Part shown: positions 1-7,789 of the stretch, piece by piece | Layout of the letters: each line of letters begins with the position of its first letter | Numbering within the stretch: the first letter of the stretch is position 1 | Assembly: GCA_049679965.1 (NCBI GenBank) | Contig: JBAUGX010000198.1 | Location: forward strand, 1-33,660 | Origin: 2-12-FULL-65-11 sp049679965 | Lineage (GTDB): Bacteria; Acidobacteriota; Vicinamibacteria; Vicinamibacterales; CAVVIG01 | Direction of reading: 5' to 3' | Length of the DNA: 33,660 bases | The notes under the pieces: model-generated | Databases searched by the model: none | What the model was told of the DNA's origin: nothing | Seen by the model: the letters and a program-made list of their open reading frames with translations, nothing else | Program-made: the position numbers and the translations under genes

Positions 1-231
1 AGCGTGGACAATCTGTTCGCCAACGGACCATCGGCCGCCCTGACCGGCCCAATCGCCAGAGGCGACGCGGAGACCGTGGCGGCTCACATGGAGGCGCTCG
101 ACAAGGCGCCCCCGACGGTCTCGGCGCTGTACGTCGCGGCTGCGAGACGGCTGATCGAGATCGCACGCGAGCGTGATCTACCGGAAGCGAGTGTGCGCGC
201 GCTTCAATCGGCGATCGGTTCGGGTCCTTGA
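1..231 (+). CDS. Rossmann-like/DUF2520 oxidoreductase, C-terminal part (5' end outside window)
   Basis: The reading frame is open from the first base and ends with TGA at 229-231, so only about the last 76 residues are present. The visible part contains GPSAALTGPIARGD followed by a helical stretch ending RLIEIARERDLPE, which I recognise as the helical C-terminal domain of DUF2520 proteins; the NADP-binding Rossmann domain would lie upstream. It is followed after 22 nt by panB. Proteins of this class often sit in pan operons, and Francisella PanG, a ketopantoate reductase found in a pan operon, is to my recollection of this kind. I therefore infer a possible ketopantoate reductase role; the substrate cannot be read from this fragment. 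A GTG at 4 is only an internal codon. Confidence 0.75.
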   Translation, partial: SVDNLFANGPSAALTGPIARGDAETVAAHMEALDKAPPTVSALYVAAARRLIEIARERDLPEASVRALQSAIGSGP

Positions 232-253
232 CGATCTAGAAGGCTGAGAACCC

Positions 254-1078
254 ATGAATACCAACCGAATTCGTGTGCCTGACTTCAGGAAGATGAAGCG
301 GCGATCCGAAAAGATCACGATGCTGACGGCGTACGACGCGACGATGGCGCGGCTCTTCGATCGGGCGGGCCTCGACGCGCTGCTCGTCGGCGACTCGCTC
401 GGCATGGTGGTGCTCGGCCACGAGACCACGCTGCCCGTGACGCTCGACGCCATGATTCACCACACGGCCGCCGTCAGCCGAGGCACCGAGCGGGCGCTGG
501 TCATCGCCGACATGCCCTTCCTCACGTTTCAGGTCAGCGTCGCGGAAGCCGTGAGGAACGCGGGCCGGTTGATGCAGGAAGGCGGCGCCGCCGCCGTCAA
601 GCTCGAGGGCGGACGTCCGGTGATCGAGGTCGTCACGCGGCTGGTCGACGTCGGCATTCCCGTGATGGGCCATCTGGGCGTGCAGCCGCAATCGGTCCAT
701 CAGATGGGCGGCTACGCCAAGCGCGGCACCAGGCCCCAGGAGATTGACGCGATTCTGGCCGACGCGGTGGCGCTTGAGCAGGCTGGCGCGTTTGCGCTCG
801 TGCTCGAGTCGATTCCTTCGGCGCTCGCGCGAACCGTCACGGCCCAGGTGGGCATCCCGACCATCGGTATCGGCGCCGGGCCGGACTGCGACGGCCAGGT
901 GCTCGTCAGCTACGACATGCTGGGCCTTTTCGACCGTTTCGTGCCGCCGTTCGTGAAACAATACGCCCACTTGGGGGAGACGGTCGTCAAAGCCGCGCAG
1001 GAGTACGTCGAAGACGTTCGGGCGGGCCGTTATCCGGTGCCGGTCGCGCCGGCCGCCGACGCGCCCACGGCGTCATGA
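254..1078 (+). CDS. panB: 3-methyl-2-oxobutanoate hydroxymethyltransferase
   Basis: PanB transfers a hydroxymethyl group from methylenetetrahydrofolate to 2-ketoisovalerate, giving ketopantoate, the first committed step of pantothenate synthesis in the cytosol. The 274-residue protein has the normal family length. The metal-binding Asp residues of the family appear as Asp47 (in VGDSLGM) and Asp86 (in IADMPF), the Lys/Glu pair as Lys116 and Glu118 (VKLEGG), and the general base as Glu185 (LVLESIP). The conserved GHLGVQPQSVHQMGG and GIGAGPDCDGQVLV segments are intact. The ATG at 254 is preceded by a weak purine-rich site (AAGGCTGAG). Its stop overlaps the start of panC by four bases (ATGA), so the two are probably translated together. 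Nothing is missing or unusual. Confidence 0.97.
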   Translation: MNTNRIRVPDFRKMKRRSEKITMLTAYDATMARLFDRAGLDALLVGDSLGMVVLGHETTLPVTLDAMIHHTAAVSRGTERALVIADMPFLTFQVSVAEAVRNAGRLMQEGGAAAVKLEGGRPVIEVVTRLVDVGIPVMGHLGVQPQSVHQMGGYAKRGTRPQEIDAILADAVALEQAGAFALVLESIPSALARTVTAQVGIPTIGIGAGPDCDGQVLVSYDMLGLFDRFVPPFVKQYAHLGETVVKAAQEYVEDVRAGRYPVPVAPAADAPTAS

Positions 1079-1947
1079 ATGCGGAGATCGTCGATTCGAT
1101 CGCGGGGCTCCGCGAGCGGCTCCTGCAACTCCGCCACTCCGGCGCGAGCATCGGCCTGGTGCCGACCATGGGCGCCCTGCACGCGGGCCACGCGCGGCTC
1201 ATCGAGCAGGCGCGAGGGGATGGCCAGTCCGTGACCGTCAGCATCTTCGTCAATCCTCTGCAGTTCGACCGCGAGGACGATCTGCGTCGCTATCCCCGCA
1301 CCCTTGAGACCGACCAGCAGCTCTGCGGCGCGCTCGGTGTCGATTTCGTGTTCGCACCGCCGGTCGAACAGATCTATCCGACCAAGCCCTCCTGCACCGT
1401 GGACGTCGGTCACCTGGCGGATCACCTCTGCGGGCCCTATCGTCCCGGCCACTTCCCCGGCATGGCGACAATCGTCCTGAAGCTGTTCGAAATCGTCCAA
1501 CCCGATCGCGCCTATTTTGGTGAGAAGGACGCCCAGCAGCTGGCGATCATTCGACGCCTCGTCTCTGACTTCAACGTACCGGTGCAGATTGTCGGCGTGC
1601 CGACCGTTCGCGAGCCGGATGGCCTGGCGATGAGCTCCCGGAACCGGCAGCTGGGGCCTGTTGAGCGTCAGTTGGCGACGGCGCTCTTTCGAGCGCTTCG
1701 CGAGGCCGACCATCAGATCGCCGCCGGCGCCAGAGACGTCCACTTCGTGAAGGCCAAGGCGAACGCTGAGATTCCTCCCGACGGGTCGCTCCGGCTGGAA
1801 TATCTCGAAATCGTGGATCCGAACGACCTGCAGCCTGTCGATCGGATAGCCGGACCCGTGCTCGTGGCCGGTGCCCTCTGGGCCGGCTCGACCCGGCTTA
1901 TCGACAATCTGCTGAGCACTCCGCCTGCGGAGACAAGGAAATCGTGA
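1075..1947 (+). CDS. panC: pantothenate synthetase (pantoate-beta-alanine ligase)
   Basis: PanC joins pantoate and beta-alanine using ATP through a pantoyl-adenylate intermediate. The 290-residue length is typical. The nucleotide-binding HIGH-like signature is seen as HAGH (residues 36-39, after LVPTMGAL). The segments SIFVNPLQF, GHFPGMATIVLKLF and FGEKDAQQL follow in normal order, and the KMSKS-like loop is present as MSSRN. The start ATG overlaps the panB stop, and the stop TGA overlaps the panD GTG (GTGA), so panB-panC-panD is a tightly coupled cassette. The product of panD (beta-alanine) is one of its substrates, which explains the arrangement. No sequence oddities were seen. Confidence 0.97.
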   Translation: MNAEIVDSIAGLRERLLQLRHSGASIGLVPTMGALHAGHARLIEQARGDGQSVTVSIFVNPLQFDREDDLRRYPRTLETDQQLCGALGVDFVFAPPVEQIYPTKPSCTVDVGHLADHLCGPYRPGHFPGMATIVLKLFEIVQPDRAYFGEKDAQQLAIIRRLVSDFNVPVQIVGVPTVREPDGLAMSSRNRQLGPVERQLATALFRALREADHQIAAGARDVHFVKAKANAEIPPDGSLRLEYLEIVDPNDLQPVDRIAGPVLVAGALWAGSTRLIDNLLSTPPAETRKS

Positions 1948-2294
1948 AGCTACGAATCATCTGCAAGTCGAAAATCCATCGCGCCACGGTGACCGATGCC
2001 AACGTCAACTACATCGGCAGCATCAGCATTGATGAGGCGCTGATGAAACTGACCGGCATCGTGGCGGGCGAGCAGGTGGCTGTCTGGAACGTCACCAATG
2101 GGCAGCGGATCGAGACGTACGCTGTTCCTGCGCCGGAGGGTTCTGGACAGATCATCATCAATGGTGCCGGCGCCAGGCATTTTCAGGTTGGCGATCTCGT
2201 GATCATCGCTGCGTTCTACCTCGCCGACGAACCTGTGGTCCCCCAGATGATCCTGGTGGACGGCAAGAACCGGTTCGCCAGGCACTTGCCCTGA
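1944..2294 (+). CDS. panD: aspartate 1-decarboxylase precursor (pyruvoyl enzyme)
   Basis: PanD converts L-aspartate to beta-alanine and CO2. It is made as a proenzyme that cleaves itself before a serine, and that serine becomes the pyruvoyl cofactor. The expected site NYIGS is seen, with cleavage predicted between Gly25 and Ser26. That is one position later than in the usual Gly24-Ser25 numbering, because of one extra N-terminal residue. The catalytic-site Lys10-His12 region (KSKIHRATVT), the NVTNGQRIETY strand and the NGAGARHFQVGD segment are intact. The length of 116 residues is normal. The GTG start overlaps the panC stop and has AAGGAA six bases upstream. Archaeal-type maturation factors are not needed by this class; whether PanM is needed cannot be seen here. 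Confidence 0.95.
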   Translation: MKLRIICKSKIHRATVTDANVNYIGSISIDEALMKLTGIVAGEQVAVWNVTNGQRIETYAVPAPEGSGQIIINGAGARHFQVGDLVIIAAFYLADEPVVPQMILVDGKNRFARHLP

Positions 2295-2304
2295 CTGCTC
2301 ATCT

Positions 2305-3360
2305 ATGACTATTCATCGAATTGCAGTGATTGCGGGGGACGGCATCGGCAAGGAAGTCGTCCCGGCGGGGCTCGCCGTGCTCGAGGCCGCGACGCGCGGG
2401 AGCGGCGCTGCCCTCGAGTTCACCGAAATGCCCTGGGGCTGCGAGTACTACCTCAAGCATCAGCGGATGATGGAAGAGGGCGCCTTCGACAAGCTCGCGA
2501 AGTTCGACGCGATCTACTTCGGCGCATTCGGCGCGCCGAGCGTGCCCGATCGCACCACAGCCGCCATGATCCTGGCGATCCGCCAGCGCTTCGATCAATA
2601 CGTCAACCTGCGGCCGATGCGCCTGCTGCCGGGACTCACCTCGCCGCTCGCGAACCGCGGCGCGGCCGATATCAACATGGTCTGCGTCCGCGAGAACTCC
2701 GAAGGCGAATATGCGGGCGTCGGCGGGCGCGTGCATGCCGGCAGAACACACGAGGTCGCGGAACAGACGGGCGTCTTCACCCGCCACGGGACCGAGCGCA
2801 TCATCCGGTATGCCTTCGAGATCGCGGCCACACGGCCGCGAAAGATGCTGGCGAGCGCCACCAAGTCGAACGCGCTCGTGCACTCCATGGTGTTCTGGGA
2901 CGAAGTCGCCGACATCGTGCACAAGGACTACGCGTCAATCGCGTACACGAAGTACCACGTCGATGCGCTCGCCGCGCGCATGGTGACCCACCCGCAGACG
3001 CTCGACGTCATCGTCGCGTCGAATCTGTTCGGGGATATCCTCACAGACATCGGATCGGCGATCTCCGGAAGCCTTGGCATCGCGCCGGGCGCCAATATCA
3101 ACCCCGAGCGGAAGCATCCGTCGATGTTCGAGCCGATTCATGGCTCGGCGCCCGACATCGCCGGCAAGGGGATCGCCAACCCGATCGGGGCCATCTGGGC
3201 CGGAGCGCTGATGCTCGATCATCTCGGCCGTCCCGATCTGCACGACAAGGTGCTCGGCGCCATCGAGCGCGTCGTCGCGGGAGGCAAGATCCGGACACCG
3301 GACCTCGGCGGCGGCAGCACCACCGCGCAGATGAGCGACGCGATCACCCGCGAGATCTGA
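2305..3360 (+). CDS. dmlA: tartrate/D-malate dehydrogenase (decarboxylating), isopropylmalate dehydrogenase family
   Basis: This is a 351-residue NAD-dependent beta-hydroxyacid oxidative decarboxylase. The whole-length pattern matches DmlA/TtuC (D-malate or tartrate dehydrogenase) better than LeuB or isocitrate dehydrogenase. It has the N-terminal GDGIGKEV, CEYY, FDQYVNLRPMRL with the substrate-binding Arg, RENSEGEY, SATKSNAL with the catalytic-type Lys, SNLFGDILTDIG with the metal-binding Asp residues, and FEPIHGSAPDIAGKGIANP for NAD binding. The ATG at 2305 lies 10 bases after panD with no clear Shine-Dalgarno, so it may be read from the pan transcript. Why a tartrate/malate enzyme follows panD is not clear. 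The family is certain; the exact substrate (D-malate, tartrate or a related hydroxyacid) is not. Confidence 0.87.
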   Translation: MTIHRIAVIAGDGIGKEVVPAGLAVLEAATRGSGAALEFTEMPWGCEYYLKHQRMMEEGAFDKLAKFDAIYFGAFGAPSVPDRTTAAMILAIRQRFDQYVNLRPMRLLPGLTSPLANRGAADINMVCVRENSEGEYAGVGGRVHAGRTHEVAEQTGVFTRHGTERIIRYAFEIAATRPRKMLASATKSNALVHSMVFWDEVADIVHKDYASIAYTKYHVDALAARMVTHPQTLDVIVASNLFGDILTDIGSAISGSLGIAPGANINPERKHPSMFEPIHGSAPDIAGKGIANPIGAIWAGALMLDHLGRPDLHDKVLGAIERVVAGGKIRTPDLGGGSTTAQMSDAITREI

Positions 3361-3391
3361 TGATCCGAAGCCTGATAGAAAGTGTCGCCTT

Positions 3392-3946
3392 GTGACCACG
3401 TCTAAGCGCCGCCCTCCGTGGTGGCTGTTGCCGGCTGGCCACATGCATGCCGCGTGGTGGATTGCGATTGCCCTGCCGCTGCTCTGGATCGAGTATGTCA
3501 CCGGGGCCTATGCCCAGTTTCCAGTCGTCTATGTCATTCCGGTGAGCCTGGCCGCCTGGTACTCCGGTCGGTGGCCGGCCCTGACATTGGCCCTCGTGAT
3601 CCCGATCGCCCATCTCACATTCACGCTCACGATGCTGTCGGAGGGGCAGGTTGGGGATACGACTGAACTCCTGGTGACCACGGCATTCCGCGGAGCCGTG
3701 ATTGTCTTCATGGCGCTCTGGTTCGCACGGCTGTCGGAGCACGAGCGCGCACTCCGCCGGGAGGTGCACGCGCTCGAAGGATTGCTCCAAATCTGTTCGT
3801 TCTGCAAATCCATCCGAAACGAGTCGGGCGAGTGGGAGCACCTCGAGCGATTCATCTCGCGGAGATCGGAAACGCAGTTCTCTCACGGCCTGTGCCCGTC
3901 CTGTCAGAAGACGCAGTACGCCGGCCTCGGCGAGCCGCCGAGCTGA
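3392..3946 (+). CDS. membrane protein with DUF4118-like TM region and C-terminal Cys4 (CSFC-type) module
   Basis: I do not recognise a named gene. The GTG at 3392 gives 184 residues. The N-terminal 105 residues contain about three to four hydrophobic segments, with a run like those in sensor-kinase membrane domains (FPVVYVIPVSLAAWYSG). After a short charged helix (residues about 108-130) comes a compact module with CSFCKSIR, an acidic and aromatic middle (SGEWEHLERFI), and SHGLCPSCQ. Four Cys in two CxxC pairs suggest a zinc or redox site. This module is common at the ends of response regulators and PAS or GGDEF proteins, but here no kinase, cyclase or receiver domain is present. It ends 4 bases before the amidohydrolase start. 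Function is unknown; a small sensor is an inference. Confidence 0.75.
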   Translation: MTTSKRRPPWWLLPAGHMHAAWWIAIALPLLWIEYVTGAYAQFPVVYVIPVSLAAWYSGRWPALTLALVIPIAHLTFTLTMLSEGQVGDTTELLVTTAFRGAVIVFMALWFARLSEHERALRREVHALEGLLQICSFCKSIRNESGEWEHLERFISRRSETQFSHGLCPSCQKTQYAGLGEPPS

Positions 3947-3950
3947 TCCG

Positions 3951-4874
3951 ATGGCCCTCGTGAACGACGCCCACTGCCACTTCTTCTCCACCGCCTTCTT
4001 CGCCGCACTCGGGAAGGGACTGAAGGACGCCGGCCCCGCGAGCCCTCTGCGGACTGTCGTGCCAGCGGATGCGGCGATCGGCAGGCTCGGGTGGGACGCG
4101 CCCGGCTCCCCGGAAGAGCTCGCCGACCGATGGGTGAGCGAACTGGATCGCGCAGGCGTGTCGCGGGCGGCGCTCATTGCCAGCGTGCCGGGCGACGCAG
4201 GGTCGGTCGTCACGGCCGTCCAGCGGCACCCCCGACGCTTCGTCGGCTTCTTCATGGTCGACCCCACACAGCCAGACGCGGCCGCGACCGCGGCCACCGC
4301 GATCGATCGGGGCGGGCTGCGTGTCGTCTGTCTGTTTCCAGCCATGCATCGCTACGCCATCCAGGACGAGCGCGTGCGTCAGCTCTTGGAGCTTGCCGCC
4401 GCGCGCCCCCACACCGCGCTGTTCATCCACTGCGGCATTCTCACGGTCGGCGTGCGCAAGAAACTGGGGCTACCCAGCCCTTTCGACATCCGTTTCGGCA
4501 ATCCGCTCGACATCCACGCGCTGGCGCTCGCCTATCCGACCCTTCCCATCATCGTTCCGCACTTCGGCGCGGGGATGTTTCGCGAGGCGTTGATGGTCGC
4601 CGACCTCTGCCCCAACGTGCTGCTCGACACCTCGAGCTCGAACGGCTGGATCAAGTACCACCCCGGCCTCACGCTCGCCGGCGTCTTCCGACAGGCGCTG
4701 TCGGTCGTCGGTCCGGATCGGTTGCTCTTTGGCACCGACTCGTCGTTCTTTCCGCGCGGATGGGTCGCCGACGTGTTCGAGCAGCAGACCTCCGCGCTTG
4801 ACGAGATCGGCGCGTCCGCGGACGTGCGGCAGAAGATCCTCGGCGGCAATTTCGATCGCGTGTTCCCGGGCTGA
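3951..4874 (+). CDS. amidohydrolase family protein (Amidohydrolase_2, PF04909-like)
   Basis: This is a TIM-barrel metal-dependent hydrolase or decarboxylase of 307 residues. The frame is open further upstream, but the ATG at 3951 begins the family-typical MALVNDAHCHFF. The HxH metal motif is His8-Cys9-His10. Later ligands are expected in LFIHCG (His), IVPHFGAG (His) and LLFGTDSSFF (Asp), and all are present in order. The general layout resembles the ACMSD-like and salicylate decarboxylase-like amidohydrolases, but the substrate cannot be predicted. The start lies 4 bases after the preceding membrane protein stop, so it is probably in the same transcript. No truncation or frameshift was seen. 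Confidence 0.88.
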   Translation: MALVNDAHCHFFSTAFFAALGKGLKDAGPASPLRTVVPADAAIGRLGWDAPGSPEELADRWVSELDRAGVSRAALIASVPGDAGSVVTAVQRHPRRFVGFFMVDPTQPDAAATAATAIDRGGLRVVCLFPAMHRYAIQDERVRQLLELAAARPHTALFIHCGILTVGVRKKLGLPSPFDIRFGNPLDIHALALAYPTLPIIVPHFGAGMFREALMVADLCPNVLLDTSSSNGWIKYHPGLTLAGVFRQALSVVGPDRLLFGTDSSFFPRGWVADVFEQQTSALDEIGASADVRQKILGGNFDRVFPG

Positions 4875-4892
4875 CCCTCCGCCGCTCGTTCT

Positions 4893-4925
4893 GATTGTCA
4901 TTCTCAATATCAGAGTTCCGATATT
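4893..4925. promoter_or_regulatory. possible operator: Fur-box-like 19-mer and overlapping inverted repeat
   Basis: Positions 4893-4911 match the classical 19-base Fur consensus at 13 of 19 positions by hand alignment. A perfect 6-base inverted repeat (AATATC, 4906-4911, and GATATT, 4920-4925) overlaps its right half. The region is AT-richer than its surroundings and lies just upstream of the TATGAT box at 4940-4945. An iron- or redox-responsive repressor site controlling the two cytochrome genes is an inference. Confidence 0.35.
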
Positions 4926-4939
4926 CGGCAACCCACCGG

Positions 4940-4945
4940 TATGAT
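4940..4945 (+). promoter_or_regulatory. -10 box (TATGAT) for the cytochrome operon
   Basis: The hexamer differs from TATAAT at one position and lies 11 bases before the GTG at 4957. That places the transcription start within about 5 bases of the start codon. No good -35 hexamer was found at 16-18 bases. It supports 4957 as the start of the next gene and a nearly leaderless mRNA. Confidence 0.45.
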
Positions 4946-4956
4946 GCGTTCGGTTC

Positions 4957-6096
4957 GTGTCATCACACATCACTCGATCAATAGGGATGCTGTTCTCGGC
5001 GCTTCTGTTCGCCCACCTGGCGATCGCCGTGCCGGCCGTTCACGCGCAGACCGCGGCCGCTGCGGCGCGGCGCGAGCGCACGGGCGAGGAGCTCTACCGC
5101 GCAACCTGCGCCGCGTGCCACGGACCTGACGGCAAGGGCTCACCGAGAATCGTCGTCGGGTTCGAGACTCCGGTGCCTGATTTCAGCGACTGCTCCTTCG
5201 CGACACCGGAGGCGGATCCGGATTGGACGGCGATCATCCACCAGGGCGGGCCCGTCCGGGCGTTCAATCGGATGATGCCCGCCTTCGGCGACGCGCTCAC
5301 CGAGCAGGAGATCGCCCGGGTCCTCGGATACGTTCGAGGGTTCTGCCCCGAACCGAACTGGCCGCGCGGCGACTTGAACCTGCCGCGCCCGCTGGTCACC
5401 GAGAAAGCGTTCCCCGAGAACGAGGCCGTGGTGACCACAAGCGTGCAGGCCAGCGGGACCGGGTCCATCGGCAGCAAGTTTCTCTACGAGCATCGCCTCG
5501 GCGCGCGCGGCCAGTACGAGGTCATCGTGCCGTTCAACGTGCAGGAAGGCGCAGCCGGCGGCTGGAGCCAGGGGCTCGGCGACATCGCCCTCGCCTACAA
5601 GCACGTGCTCTTCGACAGCCTGAGCCGCGGGTCGATTCTGAGCACGGGCAGCGAAATGACGTTCCCGACGGGCAAGGAGCAGTTGGGCCTGGGCGGCGGC
5701 GCCACGATCTTCGAGCCGTTCCTGACGCTCAGTCAGATGCTGCCGCGCGACGGCTTCTTCCACGCGCACACCGGACTCGAGTTCCCGATCGCGACAGCCG
5801 GCGCCAACAACGAGGCGTTCTGGCGAGTGGCGGTCGGCAAGACGTACGTCCAGAATCGATTCGGCCGTGCGTGGTCGCCCATGCTCGAGCTGCTCGGCGC
5901 ACGCGAGCTGGCCGCCGGCGAAACGCCCGCGTGGGATCTGCTGCCACAGGTGCAGGTGAGCCTCAGCACGCGGCAGCACATTCTGGTGAATGCCGGTGTG
6001 CGGATTCCCGTCAACGAGCGCGACACGCGCAGCAAGACGTTCATGGTGTACCTCTTGTGGGACTGGTTCGATGGCGGGCTGTTCGACGGTTGGTGA
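4957..6096 (+). CDS. cytochrome c domain fused to a predicted outer-membrane beta-barrel
   Basis: Residues 1-31 form a Sec signal peptide (Arg7, hydrophobic core, cleavage near VHAQ). Residues about 40-131 are a class I cytochrome c: heme motif CAACH at 51-55, probable distal ligand Met107 in MMPAFGDALT, and the C-terminal helix EIARVLGYVRGF. Cys79 and Cys130 might form a disulfide. Residues about 150-379 consist of alternating strands rich in Gly and aromatics, similar to the MetA-pathway/transporter-type barrels, and the chain ends in Trp379, as outer-membrane barrels typically end in an aromatic residue. I infer a heme domain attached to an outer-membrane barrel, able to pass electrons to or through the outer membrane. 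The GTG at 4957 keeps a positively charged N-terminus; ATG 4987 is an alternative. The pentaheme gene follows after 7 bases. Confidence 0.8.
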   Translation: MSSHITRSIGMLFSALLFAHLAIAVPAVHAQTAAAAARRERTGEELYRATCAACHGPDGKGSPRIVVGFETPVPDFSDCSFATPEADPDWTAIIHQGGPVRAFNRMMPAFGDALTEQEIARVLGYVRGFCPEPNWPRGDLNLPRPLVTEKAFPENEAVVTTSVQASGTGSIGSKFLYEHRLGARGQYEVIVPFNVQEGAAGGWSQGLGDIALAYKHVLFDSLSRGSILSTGSEMTFPTGKEQLGLGGGATIFEPFLTLSQMLPRDGFFHAHTGLEFPIATAGANNEAFWRVAVGKTYVQNRFGRAWSPMLELLGARELAAGETPAWDLLPQVQVSLSTRQHILVNAGVRIPVNERDTRSKTFMVYLLWDWFDGGLFDGW

Positions 6097-6103
6097 GGAC
6101 CAG

Positions 6104-7759
6104 GTGCAAGTGACAAGGACACTGCTCTCTCTTTGCGCCGCCGTATGGCTGCTCTCGATGGGCCTGGTGACGACGACCGCGGCACCGCAAACCGGACCGC
6201 AGGCCGGCGCGCGGGTCACGCAGCCGGTGGCGCTGTTCGAGCCGTCGAGCGCGTGTGTCGCCTGCCACAACCAGCTCACCACCTCGTCTGGCGAGGACAT
6301 CTCGATCGGCTCGAACTGGGGGGCGACGATGATGGCCAACGCCGCCCGCGATCCATATTGGCAGGCCGGCGTCCGCCGCGAAATCACGGATCACCCGACG
6401 GCCCGCGCCGCGATCGAAGACGAATGCTCGATCTGCCACATGCCGATGGCTCGGACCCAGGCGAAGGCGGACGGCCGCGAGGGCGAGATCTTCGCGCACC
6501 TCCCCGTGGTCAGCCGGACATCACCTCTGGACGTGCTGGCCCATGACGGCGTGTCCTGCACGGCGTGTCATCAGATCACGGCCGAGAAGCTCGGCACGCC
6601 GGAGAGCTTCACCGGCGGGTTCGTCATCAACACGGCGCCGACGGGCGGGCCGCGGCCGATCTTTGGTCCGTTCGAAATCGACAAAGGACGCACCACCATC
6701 ATGCGGTCGGCCGCGGCCTTCCAGCCGACCCAGGGGATGCACGTCAGGCAGTCGGAGTTGTGCGCGACGTGTCATACCCTCATCACGCAGGCGCTCGGTC
6801 CGGGCGGCGCGCCGATCGGGCGGCTGCCCGAACAGATGCCGTTCGCCGAGTGGCAGCACAGCGCATTTCGCGAGGAGAAGAGCTGCCAGGCGTGTCATAT
6901 GCCGGTCGTTCAAGAGGACACGCCGGCAGCCTCCGTGCTGGGTGAGCCGCGAGCGGGCGTGTCGAGGCACACGTTCGTCGGTGGCAATTTCTTCATGCTG
7001 CGGATGCTCAACCGCTATCGCGCCGAGTTGGGGGTGGCGGCTCCGTCGCAGGAGCTCGACGCGGCTGCCCGACGCACGGTCGAATACCTGCAATCGCAGA
7101 CCGCCTCCGTGTCGATCGAGCGGGCGGAGCTCTCAGGCGCGCAGCTGGCGATTGATGTGGCGGTGCGCAACCTGACGGGCCACAAGCTGCCGACCGGTTA
7201 CCCGTCGCGCCGCGTCTGGCTGCATCTGACGGTTCGCGACCGGACGGGCACGACGGTCTTCGAGTCGGGCGGTCTCGCTCCGAGCGGTTCCATCCAGGGG
7301 AACGACAACGACGCAGACCAGGGGCGCGTCGAGCCGCACTACACGCAGATCAGCCGCCCAGACGAGGTGCAGATCTATGAAGCAGTCATGGGCGACACCT
7401 CAGGCAATCCCACGACCGGGCTGCTGAGCGCCGTGCGCTTCCTCAAGGACAATCGCCTTCTCCCGCGAGGCTTCGACAAGGCCACGGCCGTGCCCGACAT
7501 CGCGGTTGTCGGCCCCGCTTCGCAGGACGCCGATTTCAGCGGCGACGGCGACCGCATTCGTTATCTGGTCGGCGCGGCAGCAGGCGCCGGGCCATTCCAG
7601 ATCGATGTCGAGCTCCGCTTCCAGCCCATCGCCTTCCGCTGGGCCGAGAACCTCAAGTCGTACGCGTCCCCTGAACCTCAGCGCTTTGTGGGCTACTACG
7701 AGTCGATGTCAGCATCCTCTGGGGTAACGCTCGCGCGGACGTCAGCGAGTGCTCGCTGA
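6104..7759 (+). CDS. secreted pentaheme c-type cytochrome (cytochrome c554-like)
   Basis: The protein has a signal peptide (residues 1-27) and five CxxCH heme motifs: CVACH 51-55, CSICH 108-112, CTACH 152-156, CATCH 220-224 and CQACH 261-265. The motif MPFAEWQHSAF before the fifth heme is typical of the cytochrome c554-like family. Residues about 330-551 carry no heme motif and contain NLTGHKLPTGYP, a conserved segment of the beta-rich C-terminal domain found in these proteins. It starts 7 bases after the fused cytochrome/barrel gene, with GAGGA overlapping that stop. GTG 6104 and GTG 6110 are both possible starts. I infer a periplasmic or surface electron carrier that works with the barrel cytochrome. 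The electron donor and acceptor are unknown, and no catalytic nitrite or hydroxylamine site is evident. Confidence 0.88.
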   Translation: MQVTRTLLSLCAAVWLLSMGLVTTTAAPQTGPQAGARVTQPVALFEPSSACVACHNQLTTSSGEDISIGSNWGATMMANAARDPYWQAGVRREITDHPTARAAIEDECSICHMPMARTQAKADGREGEIFAHLPVVSRTSPLDVLAHDGVSCTACHQITAEKLGTPESFTGGFVINTAPTGGPRPIFGPFEIDKGRTTIMRSAAAFQPTQGMHVRQSELCATCHTLITQALGPGGAPIGRLPEQMPFAEWQHSAFREEKSCQACHMPVVQEDTPAASVLGEPRAGVSRHTFVGGNFFMLRMLNRYRAELGVAAPSQELDAAARRTVEYLQSQTASVSIERAELSGAQLAIDVAVRNLTGHKLPTGYPSRRVWLHLTVRDRTGTTVFESGGLAPSGSIQGNDNDADQGRVEPHYTQISRPDEVQIYEAVMGDTSGNPTTGLLSAVRFLKDNRLLPRGFDKATAVPDIAVVGPASQDADFSGDGDRIRYLVGAAAGAGPFQIDVELRFQPIAFRWAENLKSYASPEPQRFVGYYESMSASSGVTLARTSASAR

Positions 7760-7789
7760 CCGAGTACGTGGGCTGCGCCTTCAGGCGGA

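Noticed and set aside
6554..7600. Octaheme nitrite/hydroxylamine oxidoreductase
   Set aside because: Only five CxxCH motifs are present and no CxxCK or catalytic-site signature was found.
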